Source of the DNA: Clostridia bacterium
Lineage (GTDB): Bacteria; Bacillota; Clostridia; Oscillospirales; Acutalibacteraceae
Direction of reading: 5' to 3'
Assembly: GCA_017517665.1 (NCBI GenBank)
Contig: JAFWYP010000039.1
Span: 1 to 45,066 of the forward strand
Length of the DNA stretch: 45,066 nt
Shown piece by piece: positions 1 to 5,952 of this stretch. The position numbers were made by a program, and so were the translations under genes. The notes under the pieces were generated by a model that saw nothing but the letters and a program-made list of their open reading frames with translations, was not told the origin of the DNA and did no database searches. Position 1 is the stretch's first letter; every line of letters begins with the position of its first letter.

Positions 1-1
1 C

Positions 2-175
2 CGTACTCTGCGTGCGTGGAATGTTCGTATTGACGAGGTGTTTTTCCTTGGCGGAGTTAAGAAAAGCGAAGTTCTCAAAGCATTCAATGCCAACATATTC
101 TTTGACGATCAGGCAACCCACACCGACCCCGCATCAAAGCTAGTCCCCTCCGCAAGAGTACCGTATAAGAAATAA
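2..175 (+). CDS. 5'-nucleotidase, C-terminal fragment (cut by window edge)
   Basis: Only the last 57 codons are present and the gene begins left of the window. The reading frame opens at base 2 and ends with TAA at 173-175. The fragment contains a WNVRIDEVFFLGG stretch followed by NIFFDDQ, which I recognise as the C-terminal signature of the PF06189 cytosolic 5'-nucleotidase family (HAD-like fold, dephosphorylation of nucleoside monophosphates). The two Asp in FFDDQ and the preceding GG are well conserved in that family. The gene ends just before two hairpins, so it appears to be the end of an operon unrelated to the rest of the window. Family assignment rests on this short tail only. Confidence 0.75.
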   Translation, partial: RTLRAWNVRIDEVFFLGGVKKSEVLKAFNANIFFDDQATHTDPASKLVPSARVPYKK

Positions 176-181
176 AAAACG

Positions 182-203
182 CCTGCAACAAAACCGTTGC
201 AGG
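182..203. terminator. Hairpin after the 5'-nucleotidase gene
   Basis: Perfect 8-bp stem CCTGCAAC / GTTGCAGG with a 6-nt loop, 6 bp after the upstream stop codon. The T-rich tail lies on the minus-strand side (complement of the A run at 170-180), so it would terminate minus-strand transcription better than plus-strand transcription. Confidence 0.5.
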
Positions 204-271
204 ATACGATATAGTGTTGAAAATCACTTTACATTGTTATTATTACTCATAATATCATCTTTCAAAAAATA

Positions 272-317
272 ACCATCTCTTGAGGTGAGAATACCAAAAG
301 AGATGGTCTTTTTTTGG
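272..317. terminator. Bidirectional rho-independent terminator
   Basis: Stem ACCATCTCTT (272-281) / AAGAGATGGT (298-307) followed on the plus strand by CTTTTTTTGG. On the minus strand the stem is followed by TATTTTTTG. It therefore serves the plus-strand 5'-nucleotidase transcript and the small minus-strand ORF that stops at 324. Confidence 0.8.
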
Positions 318-323
318 TGCATA

Positions 324-470
324 TCAGACTTTGACGATATACATTATTCTGACGGACTGCCCTGCGTACATGCTTCTGACGAGCTTTTCCGCTTCAGCAG
401 CGCCTGTTGCGGAAACAATCGGTTCGGAATGCACATTGTTAATCTGGCAAACAACCTTCCATCTGTTCAA
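324..470 (-). CDS. Small hypothetical protein (48 aa, TTG start)
   Basis: The minus strand carries a 48-codon ORF starting with TTG (468-470) and stopping with TGA (324-326). The start is supported by a near-ideal GGGAGGTGA Shine-Dalgarno sequence about 7 nt upstream and by the terminator right after the stop. The protein begins LNRWKVVCQINNVHSEP and ends SVRIMYIVKV. It is mildly basic, with no obvious signal peptide or membrane segment, and looks like a complete single-domain protein. I do not recognise the family. The plus-strand ORF over the same bases has no ribosome-binding site and overlaps the terminator, so I prefer this reading. It is separate from the downstream-reading cassette at 539-3239. 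Confidence 0.5.
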   Translation of the reverse strand: MNRWKVVCQINNVHSEPIVSATGAAEAEKLVRSMYAGQSVRIMYIVKV

Positions 471-538
471 AAAATCACCTCCCGTTACTTTGTAAATGCA
501 TTGTAACAGGAGGCGTGGGTTATTTTGGGGAGATGTTA

Positions 539-1171
539 TTAATCAACTATTTTTCCGCTGAAAGAAGGATGATATATTTTATAAACTTTTATTTTACAAG
601 AATTAGTTTCTGCCTGAAAACAATTTAAAACCTTTCTTTTATATCTTAACCCTTCTTCTTCACAGACAGGATTCAAATGATTTTTCAAACAGTCATAAAT
701 GTCATTGCAAGTAAATATGTGGAGATTATTGTGAATTGACGATAAATGATTAATTATTGATGTTGCTTGCACTTCCATAGTTTTTTTGTATTCTGATGTT
801 GCACTTGTTTCGCCATATTCCGGATGAGTATTGCAGAATATGGCATTGAATAAATCATCTTTATTAAAACCTGTTGATTCGAGCATTTCATTAAAGCGTT
901 TTATGTATTTTACAGAAGCCCTTTTACTTTTTGTTATCTTTTTTGAATCTTCATTTTTTGTTTCCAATTCTTTATGATAAGCATCTGAATTGTATAGTAC
1001 TTTTTTGAACCAAAACTCTTCTGACTTTTTTATGATATGCTTGTTATCACTGATTTCTTTTTTGTTTGTATTAGGTTCTCTGAGCAGAAACACGATTCCG
1101 TTAAATTTATCTGGAGTACCAAGATATCCTTCAATGGTTTCTTCTTGACTGTTTTTATAAAACTCGTACAT
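539..1171 (-). CDS. Hypothetical protein, uracil-DNA-glycosylase-like pattern (210 aa)
   Basis: The gene starts at ATG 1169-1171 with GGAGAG about 7 nt upstream. That ribosome-binding site lies inside a leftover copy of the 3' end of a WYL regulator gene. I do not recognise the family with certainty. An N-terminal hydrophobic strand ending in FLLREPN (about residues 28-34) and a C-terminal YHPSFSG (about 200-206) are spaced like motif A (G-x-x-P) and motif B (HPS) of the uracil-DNA glycosylase superfamily. The central IFCNTHPEYGE adds polar residues. This resemblance is inference from motifs only. The middle is Lys/Glu-rich and probably helical. It is the last gene of the minus-strand WYL cassette, 119 bp after the preceding gene, and there is no clear terminator immediately after it. 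Confidence 0.55.
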   Translation of the reverse strand: MYEFYKNSQEETIEGYLGTPDKFNGIVFLLREPNTNKKEISDNKHIIKKSEEFWFKKVLYNSDAYHKELETKNEDSKKITKSKRASVKYIKRFNEMLESTGFNKDDLFNAIFCNTHPEYGETSATSEYKKTMEVQATSIINHLSSIHNNLHIFTCNDIYDCLKNHLNPVCEEEGLRYKRKVLNCFQAETNSCKIKVYKIYHPSFSGKIVD

Positions 1172-1175
1172 TTTT

Positions 1176-1252
1176 TCACTCTCCGTATTTCTCCACCGCT
1201 TTTTGCAGTGCGGTTTATCATTCGTAATTCTTTCGGTATTCTTACAAGGCTT
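1176..1252 (-). pseudogene. Degenerate second copy of the WYL regulator 3' end
   Basis: Bases 1176-1214 match 2187-2225, the 3' end of the intact WYL gene, with only a few substitutions. Both read ALQKAVEKYG(E/K) followed by TGA. Further upstream the match continues with an insertion of about 18 bp (TATCATTC, insertion, then ACAAGGCTT). Only the last 20 or so codons survive. The ribosome-binding site of the 210-aa gene lies inside this tail, as the ribosome-binding site of the 139-aa gene lies in the intact gene's tail. Confidence 0.7.
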
Positions 1253-1290
1253 CTATGATTTCGGATAAATCTCCACTTGTTATAGTTAAA

Positions 1291-1764
1291 TTATTGATTT
1301 TCCAACACTTTAATCAACTCCGACAAGTCGCCTTGGGTGATGTCATACACATAGTTGTCATCCAGTTCAAGCCAGATATAATCAATCAATTCATCTGCAG
1401 GCAAAATTCCGTCATCGTGCCACAAAAAATCATTTACAGCTCCGTTGACCAAAAGACGGGTTGCGAGCTGAGAAGCTCTGAAAACAATGTTTTCTGTATC
1501 TTCGGTATATCTGTCTGCAGCATATTCCCGCATAGTACCGATAAGAATCATAAGATGGTTGGCACCAAGAACTTCTGAATTTCCCATAACTTTTATGGTT
1601 TCAAGCGAATGCATTTTTGCAAAAACTTCAAAAGCACCTCTCATTGCATCCGCAAACATATCTTCATCAAATTTTTCTTCGCCGAAAACATAGGCGTTGA
1701 CATTATCCAAAAGGTCGAGCCATGTGTCTCTTGTTTCATAAAATTTTTCAATAAATTCTTTCAT
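1291..1764 (-). CDS. Hypothetical acidic protein (157 aa)
   Basis: The start ATG (1762-1764) overlaps the stop of the 139-aa gene by 4 bases (ATGA), so the two are translationally coupled and probably work together. The protein is acidic and predicted mostly helical, with segments such as TRDTWLDLLDNVNAYVFG near the N-terminus and LPADELIDYIWLELDDNY near the C-terminus. It has no membrane segment or catalytic signature that I recognise. Its place behind a WYL regulator is a context often seen for accessory or defence-type genes, but nothing in the sequence proves such a role here. Confidence 0.75.
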   Translation of the reverse strand: MKEFIEKFYETRDTWLDLLDNVNAYVFGEEKFDEDMFADAMRGAFEVFAKMHSLETIKVMGNSEVLGANHLMILIGTMREYAADRYTEDTENIVFRASQLATRLLVNGAVNDFLWHDDGILPADELIDYIWLELDDNYVYDITQGDLSELIKVLENQ

Positions 1765-2180
1765 AACAAATCTCCTTGTTTATTTTCTATGATGTTAACT
1801 GCTATATTGTACCATTTTTCATAAAGTATGTGTTCGTATTTTATATGAGCTGTTTTTTCTTTGAATTTATCATATAAATCTGATAAAATAACCAAATGAT
1901 TCCCTTGTCCCAAACTGACATAGTTCCAGCCTTCAGGAACTGTTCTTCCATATCCGAATATCCCGAGTTTGCATTTTGCAAGTAAAGGAAAAACTTCAAC
2001 AATATCATCAGGAGTTATATCACCAAAGAAATAATTCAGAGAAAAGCTTTTTCCATTTCCGTTGAGAAAGATAATCTCTCCAGCCATTCCCATAGCACCG
2101 CCTTCGGCAACGGAAAAAAATTTCACGTCTTGAAACAAGTCAGCATTGAGTTCATCTTTTGTTAAAATTACAGTTTTCAT
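1761..2180 (-). CDS. Hypothetical protein (139 aa) coupled to the 157-aa gene
   Basis: The gene starts at ATG 2178-2180, 6 nt after the stop codon of the WYL regulator gene, with GTGAGGA (the regulator's own stop region) serving as ribosome-binding site. The N-terminal half has a hydrophobic strand-rich pattern with Gly-rich turns (AEGGAMGMAGEIIFLNGNG, residues about 25-43). The C-terminal half is helical. I do not recognise the family. Regulator, this gene and the 157-aa gene form one minus-strand operon, with this gene bridging the other two by close spacing at one end and a 4-base overlap at the other. Confidence 0.75.
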   Translation of the reverse strand: MKTVILTKDELNADLFQDVKFFSVAEGGAMGMAGEIIFLNGNGKSFSLNYFFGDITPDDIVEVFPLLAKCKLGIFGYGRTVPEGWNYVSLGQGNHLVILSDLYDKFKEKTAHIKYEHILYEKWYNIAVNIIENKQGDLL

Positions 2181-2186
2181 ATTTCC

Positions 2187-3239
2187 TCACTTTCCGTATT
2201 TCTCTACTGCTTTTTGCAGAGCATTTTTTATATCATTCACAAGGCTTTCGGGGGATGTTACGGTTATATGCTCGCCGTACTGCATCGCCCAGAATTTCAT
2301 TGCCATTCTGCTGACTCTGACTTCTGCTGTAACTTCATCATCGGTTTCGTCGCTGAATTTTACATCCTTGCCGAACCAGTCAATAATTTCGGTAACGATG
2401 TATTTCTTCGCCCTGAATGTGACCTTCTCGGTCTTGTCGGCAAACATATAAATATGCTCCGCCATATGTTTGGGCAAATCAAGTCCGTGTTCGAGCCCCT
2501 CAACCTTTTTCATCGTTTTTACGGGCATTTCAAGCAAACGGATATCCGTTATTCTGTCAAGGCGGTAATTTGATACGTTGCTGTACTTGTCATAATTGCA
2601 GACAAGATAATATCTGCCGTTTGTGGCGACCATTTGATAGGGATTTACAATGTATTCTCTCACATTGCCCTCGCTGTTTTTGCGTGGGTGCTGTTTTTTA
2701 TCTGTACCCATATCGTTATACTTGAAAGCCACCTGTTTGCCCTTGCTTATTGCCTCATCAAGAATTTCTATTGTTAAGAAAAGTTCTTTGTTCTGCGGCA
2801 TATTCTCGGGCAGGTTGCGTATGTGTTTCACTTTATTTTTGAAATACTTGTTTGAAAGTCCCTCGATTTTCTCAATCAGTTCCTTGCATTGCGAATAGGG
2901 GATATGCTTTGAGAAAAGCAGGCTGTCAATCAGCAGACGGAGTTCTGCATCCGTAAAATCACGCACAAGATAAAAATCGGAGAGAATATAGCTTTCTTCA
3001 AGCTCACCCTTTGAGTTTTTTACCATTCGCAGAGCCTCGCTGTATTCGATTTCATAACCGAATTCAATCAAGTTCATCAGATTTCGCTTGATTGCCTTGC
3101 GGTCAGCCTTCATATCATATTCCGTTTCGAGTATCTCCGCGATTTCTTTCTGACTCAGACGGTGATCCTCATCAGTATATTTCTTGAGAATATCAAGAAT
3201 GTTGATAATGAGTAATTTTTTCGGCTGCATTGAGTCCAT
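2187..3239 (-). CDS. WYL-domain transcriptional regulator
   Basis: This is a transcription factor of the WYL/PafBC type: N-terminal winged HTH, central WYL ligand-binding domain and C-terminal WCX extension. The HTH region (about residues 5-65) contains LSQKEIAEIL and a recognition-helix-like DRKAIKRNLMNL. The WYL core lies near residues 190-235, with YIVNPYQMVATNGRYYLV followed by NYRLDRITDI. Family members bind nucleic acids or nucleotides and usually control the adjacent operon. An ORF extends to a GTG at 3248, but the GAGGTG ribosome-binding site sits 8 nt before ATG 3237-3239, so I take that start (350 aa). The next gene starts 6 nt after the stop, so it probably regulates its own cassette. 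Confidence 0.88.
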   Translation of the reverse strand: MDSMQPKKLLIINILDILKKYTDEDHRLSQKEIAEILETEYDMKADRKAIKRNLMNLIEFGYEIEYSEALRMVKNSKGELEESYILSDFYLVRDFTDAELRLLIDSLLFSKHIPYSQCKELIEKIEGLSNKYFKNKVKHIRNLPENMPQNKELFLTIEILDEAISKGKQVAFKYNDMGTDKKQHPRKNSEGNVREYIVNPYQMVATNGRYYLVCNYDKYSNVSNYRLDRITDIRLLEMPVKTMKKVEGLEHGLDLPKHMAEHIYMFADKTEKVTFRAKKYIVTEIIDWFGKDVKFSDETDDEVTAEVRVSRMAMKFWAMQYGEHITVTSPESLVNDIKNALQKAVEKYGK

Positions 3240-3339
3240 AGCTGTCACCTCGTGTTTATTCTATCATCATTGACACCATTGTGCAATATCTTATGGGGCG
3301 TTTTCGGTACATCTTGAGCAAACATTGCTGTTTCAAAAG

Positions 3340-3374
3340 AATAAGGGACTGTTTTTAATGAACAGCCCCTTATT
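3340..3374. terminator. Hairpin upstream of the WYL cassette
   Basis: Stem AATAAGGGACTGTT (3340-3353) / AACAGCCCCTTATT (3361-3374) with one G-T wobble and a 7-nt loop. The minus-strand side is followed by CTTTTG and the plus-strand side by TTCATTCATTTT. It probably ends the transcript of the small minus-strand ORF at 3386-3493. Confidence 0.6.
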
Positions 3375-3385
3375 TTCATTCATTT

Positions 3386-3493
3386 TCAGTCTGCAGCAGC
3401 CCAATACGTTTTGCCTTCAACATCAATAAATTCGCCTAAGCCTAAACCGTAACGAATATTTTTGTTTTCTAATGTAGTTACAAAACTATCCAT
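3386..3493 (-). pseudogene. Short ORF, probable gene remnant (35 aa)
   Basis: An ORF of 35 codons from ATG 3491-3493 to TGA 3386-3388, ending just before a hairpin. The sequence reads like real protein (YGLGLGEFIDVEGKTYWAAA), but there is no ribosome-binding site at normal distance. An in-frame stop lies three codons upstream, and a good AAGGAG sits about 38 nt away. I read it as the 3' remnant of a decayed gene. I do not recognise the family. Confidence 0.35.
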
Positions 3494-3764
3494 ATAATTT
3501 CATAAAGTTACTATTTTTATTGCTCGTTGCGTTTCTCCTTAGATTTGATAAAGTTTCTTATAAGCTTTATCAATAAAAGTATGTAAGAACGATATCCACG
3601 TTGCCAATCTTACATGCTTTCTTTGAATAAAGACTACGACAGGAGATACAGATATCCAATCGCAGTTGATTTATTCTGACACTTTATGTCCTTTCTTTTC
3701 CAAATATGAAAACAACGTCACAAGAAGTGCCTTTGTGAAAGGCTACCGTACAATAGATTTTACC
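3494..3764. other. Intergenic stretch with short inverted repeats and gene debris
   Basis: No intact gene was found. There is an imperfect palindrome at 3548-3572 (arms GATAAAG / CTTTATC) and an inverted repeat around 3581-3615 (arms ATGTAAGA / TCTTACAT). A short minus-strand open stretch whose last residues read SYLEKKGHKVSE ends near 3670 and looks like the tail of a lost gene. I see no promoter or RNA gene that I can support. Confidence 0.4.
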
Positions 3765-4016
3765 CTATAATATAAACTTTGCACCAATTCTGAACCCATT
3801 AATGAATCCGTCTGTTATACTTGTTGTTAAAAACTCAAGATACTTGTCGGAATATTCGGAAAAAAGTTTTTGGTTCTCATCTGTGAGTTTTTCACCAAGC
3901 CTTTTTTCAATCTGTGTGAGCTCGTTTAATTTTTCCTTTAGTTCAGATTTCAGTTCTGAACTGCACTCCTGCGGGTCTATATTACCGTAGTAGAACTGTT
4001 CGATAAAATTTGTCAT
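3765..4016 (-). CDS. DUF6809 family protein
   Basis: From ATG 4014-4016 the protein is 83 aa, starting MTNFIEQFYYGNIDP and ending ITDGFINGFRIGAKFIL. The FYYGNI(D/H)P opening, the Lys/Glu-rich coiled middle and the F(I/Y)xGFRxGxK ending are the hallmarks I know from the DUF6809 family of small Bacillota proteins of unknown function, common on or near mobile elements. GGAGA 5 nt upstream supports this start. The frame stays open to an ATG at 4146-4148, which would add 44 residues with a C-x2-H ... C-x3-H pattern. No good ribosome-binding site supports the longer form, but it cannot be excluded. It is a single-gene unit divergent from the HIRAN gene. Confidence 0.75.
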   Translation of the reverse strand: MTNFIEQFYYGNIDPQECSSELKSELKEKLNELTQIEKRLGEKLTDENQKLFSEYSDKYLEFLTTSITDGFINGFRIGAKFIL

Positions 4017-4185
4017 AGATTTCTCCGTTCTCGTATTCGCTTTTTCTTCTTCAGAACAATTGTACCAGGAGTCATCAACTTCCGTCAACGCGTGAAACAT
4101 ACAAAGATTCGGTTTTGATTCCGGTGAATGCGCACAATTTTTAACCATATGTTATGCTGTAAAGGTGTAATCAAGAAAAATTAAA

Positions 4186-4219
4186 AGTCCGTTTTATGGT
4201 ACACAAGGACTGATATAAT
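4186..4219 (+). promoter_or_regulatory. Promoter/operator of the small HIRAN gene
   Basis: TATAAT at 4214-4219 preceded at 16 bp by TTTTAT (4192-4197), which is not a sigma-A -35 consensus. An inverted AGTCC (4186-4190) / GGACT (4207-4211) brackets the spacer. The same AGTCCGTTTTAT layout recurs at 10421-10458, and its GTTTTAT-16-TAAAAT part recurs at 10919-10946, which points to shared regulation. Confidence 0.55.
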
Positions 4220-4254
4220 GTGTCTGTAAGATAAAACTGAAAGGAAATTATATT

Positions 4255-4641
4255 ATGGAAAACACGTTTGTTACCATCACGGGTGTGAGAAATTATTACG
4301 GCATGAAGCCGTTCAAGGTCGGCAAGATTTTCAGAATTGTCAAGGAAGACGATAATGATTATGACGAAGAGGCTATTCGTGCTGAATTGCCGATGATTGA
4401 CACAATCGGTTATGTTGCCAACAGTGCAAACACCGTTTTTGCGGGTACGGTCAGCGCGGGCAGACTTTACGATAAAATTGATGATTATGCCTATGCACAG
4501 ACGATGTTCATCACTCATTCGAGCGTTATTGCCCTTGTGCTTTCACCTGAGCAGGTTGAGGGTGATGACGATACACCGCCTGTCAAGGAAACGGACGCGG
4601 GAAACAGCAAACCCAAAACCAAAGCAAAAATCGGGTTTTGA
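4255..4641 (+). CDS. Small HIRAN-domain protein
   Basis: A 128-aa protein starting at ATG 4255 with GAAAGGAAA upstream. Residues about 3-95 form a HIRAN-like module: MENTFVTITGVRNYYGMKPFKVGK, then IVKEDDNDYDEEAIRA, then IGYVANS. The D-N-x-Y-D-x-x-A-I and G-Y-V-A elements are the usual HIRAN landmarks. HIRAN domains of DNA-repair helicases such as HLTF bind 3' ends of single-stranded DNA. Free-standing copies in clostridia have no assigned role. The tail (about 100-128) is acidic then Lys-rich and probably disordered. The gene lies 174 bp upstream of sbcD and shares a promoter motif with two small-protein genes further right. A second, unrelated-length HIRAN protein is at 23470. Confidence 0.8.
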   Translation: MENTFVTITGVRNYYGMKPFKVGKIFRIVKEDDNDYDEEAIRAELPMIDTIGYVANSANTVFAGTVSAGRLYDKIDDYAYAQTMFITHSSVIALVLSPEQVEGDDDTPPVKETDAGNSKPKTKAKIGF

Positions 4642-4653
4642 GAGGTGCGGAAT

Positions 4654-4719
4654 ATGTGGTTATTTATATTATTGTTGGGTTTATCAGCTTTTTACAAAGC
4701 GTGGACCAAAGGATTGTGA
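4654..4719 (+). CDS. Possible 21-aa membrane microprotein
   Basis: ATG 4654-4656 to TGA 4717-4719 with a GAGGTG ribosome-binding site 6 nt upstream that overlaps the stop of the HIRAN gene. The peptide begins MWLFILLLGLSAFYKAW and ends in Lys-Gly-Leu, the pattern of a one-helix membrane peptide with a short basic cytosolic end. It would be co-transcribed with the HIRAN gene. The very short length makes chance possible. Confidence 0.4.
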   Translation: MWLFILLLGLSAFYKAWTKGL

Positions 4720-4758
4720 TCAATATTTTCTGCAGATAGCCACGTCCAAGAACTTGGG

Positions 4759-4787
4759 TTGAAACAATACAAAAGCTATGCTAAAAT
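4759..4787 (+). promoter_or_regulatory. Sigma-A-type promoter of sbcDC
   Basis: TTGAAA (4759-4764), a 17-bp spacer and TAAAAT (4782-4787), 28 bp before the sbcD start codon. A TCGGAGG ribosome-binding site lies in between. Confidence 0.7.
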
Positions 4788-4815
4788 AAAAGCATAAAAT
4801 CTTCGGAGGTACAAA

Positions 4816-5952
4816 ATGAAATTTCTGCATTTATCTGACCTGCATATCGGCAAGCGAGTCAATGAATTTTCAATGCTTGAAGACCAGGAATATATGCTCA
4901 CTAAAATAATCAACATAATTGACGATGAAAAGCCCGATGCGGTTGTTATTGCAGGCGATGTTTACGATAAATCCGTTCCCTCTGCGGAGGCGGTGCAGCT
5001 TTTTGACGATTTCCTTTGCAGACTTGCTCAGAGAAAACTGCAGGTTTTTGTTATCAGCGGCAATCACGATTCAGCCGAAAGAATGGCTTTCGGCGGCAGA
5101 CTTATGGATATAAGCGGTGTTCACATGGCGCCCGTATATAACGGCAAGGTTGAACCCATAAGCCTTGACGATGAATTCGGTAAGGTCAATTTCTTCATGC
5201 TTCCGTTTGTGAAGCCTGCCAATGTTCGCAGATTTTTTGAGGATGCTCAGATTGAAAGCTACACCGATGCCGTGCGTGTTGCGGTTGAAAATATGAATGT
5301 CAATGCCGACGAAAGAAATGTTATCGTTACCCATCAGTTTGTGACGGGTGCGGAGAAATGCGAATCGGAAGAAATTTCCGTAGGCGGTTCCGATAACGTT
5401 GATGCAAGTGTGTTTGACTGCTTTGATTATGTTGCGCTCGGTCACATTCACGGTCCGCAGAATATCGGCAGCGAAAGAGTCAGATATTGCGGCACTCCGC
5501 TGAAATATTCCTTCTCCGAAGCAAAGCATAAGAAGTCAGTAACCGTTGTTGAAATGGGAGGAAAAGGCTCTCTCGAAACCCGTACCGTTGCTCTTGACCC
5601 CAAGCGTGATATGCGTGAAATCAAGGGTACATATGCCGAAATTACGCTCAAAGAAAACTATATAAATACCAACACGGATGACTATATGCACATTACCCTC
5701 ACCGATGAAGAGGATATTCCCGATGCCATCGGCAAGCTGCGTGTTATCTATCCCAATCTTATGAAGCTTGATTATGATAACAAACGCACACGAAGCTCCG
5801 CAAAGCTTGATATTATTGAGAATATCGAGCAAAGGTCACCGCTTGACCTGTTTGCTGAATTCTATGAAAAGCAGAATAATCAGCCGATGACAGACGGACA
5901 GTCGGAGTTTATGAAATCGCTTATCGAAAGCATATGGGAGGGTGAAAAATGA
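4816..5952 (+). CDS. sbcD: Exonuclease SbcCD, subunit D (Mre11-like nuclease)
   Basis: This is the metallophosphoesterase subunit of the SbcCD complex, which with SbcC cuts hairpin and protein-blocked DNA ends in the cytoplasm. All five Mre11 phosphoesterase motifs are visible: SDLHIG (Asp8, His10), AGDVYD (Asp48), GNHD (Asn83-His84-Asp85), VTHQF and LGHIH. Together they hold the two Mn ions. At 378 aa it has the family's usual length, including the C-terminal capping and SbcC-binding region. The ATG follows GGAGG by 8 nt. The last 4 bases overlap the sbcC start (ATGA), so the pair is co-translated. This part of the gene looks ordinary and intact. Confidence 0.95.
   Translation: MKFLHLSDLHIGKRVNEFSMLEDQEYMLTKIINIIDDEKPDAVVIAGDVYDKSVPSAEAVQLFDDFLCRLAQRKLQVFVISGNHDSAERMAFGGRLMDISGVHMAPVYNGKVEPISLDDEFGKVNFFMLPFVKPANVRRFFEDAQIESYTDAVRVAVENMNVNADERNVIVTHQFVTGAEKCESEEISVGGSDNVDASVFDCFDYVALGHIHGPQNIGSERVRYCGTPLKYSFSEAKHKKSVTVVEMGGKGSLETRTVALDPKRDMREIKGTYAEITLKENYINTNTDDYMHITLTDEEDIPDAIGKLRVIYPNLMKLDYDNKRTRSSAKLDIIENIEQRSPLDLFAEFYEKQNNQPMTDGQSEFMKSLIESIWEGEK

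Noticed and set aside
285-506. Plus-strand 73-codon ORF
   Set aside because: No ribosome-binding site, overlaps a terminator hairpin, and lies opposite a better supported minus-strand small ORF.
4171-4518. Minus-strand ORF opposite the small HIRAN gene
   Set aside because: Mirror of a recognised domain gene; no ribosome-binding site or family features.
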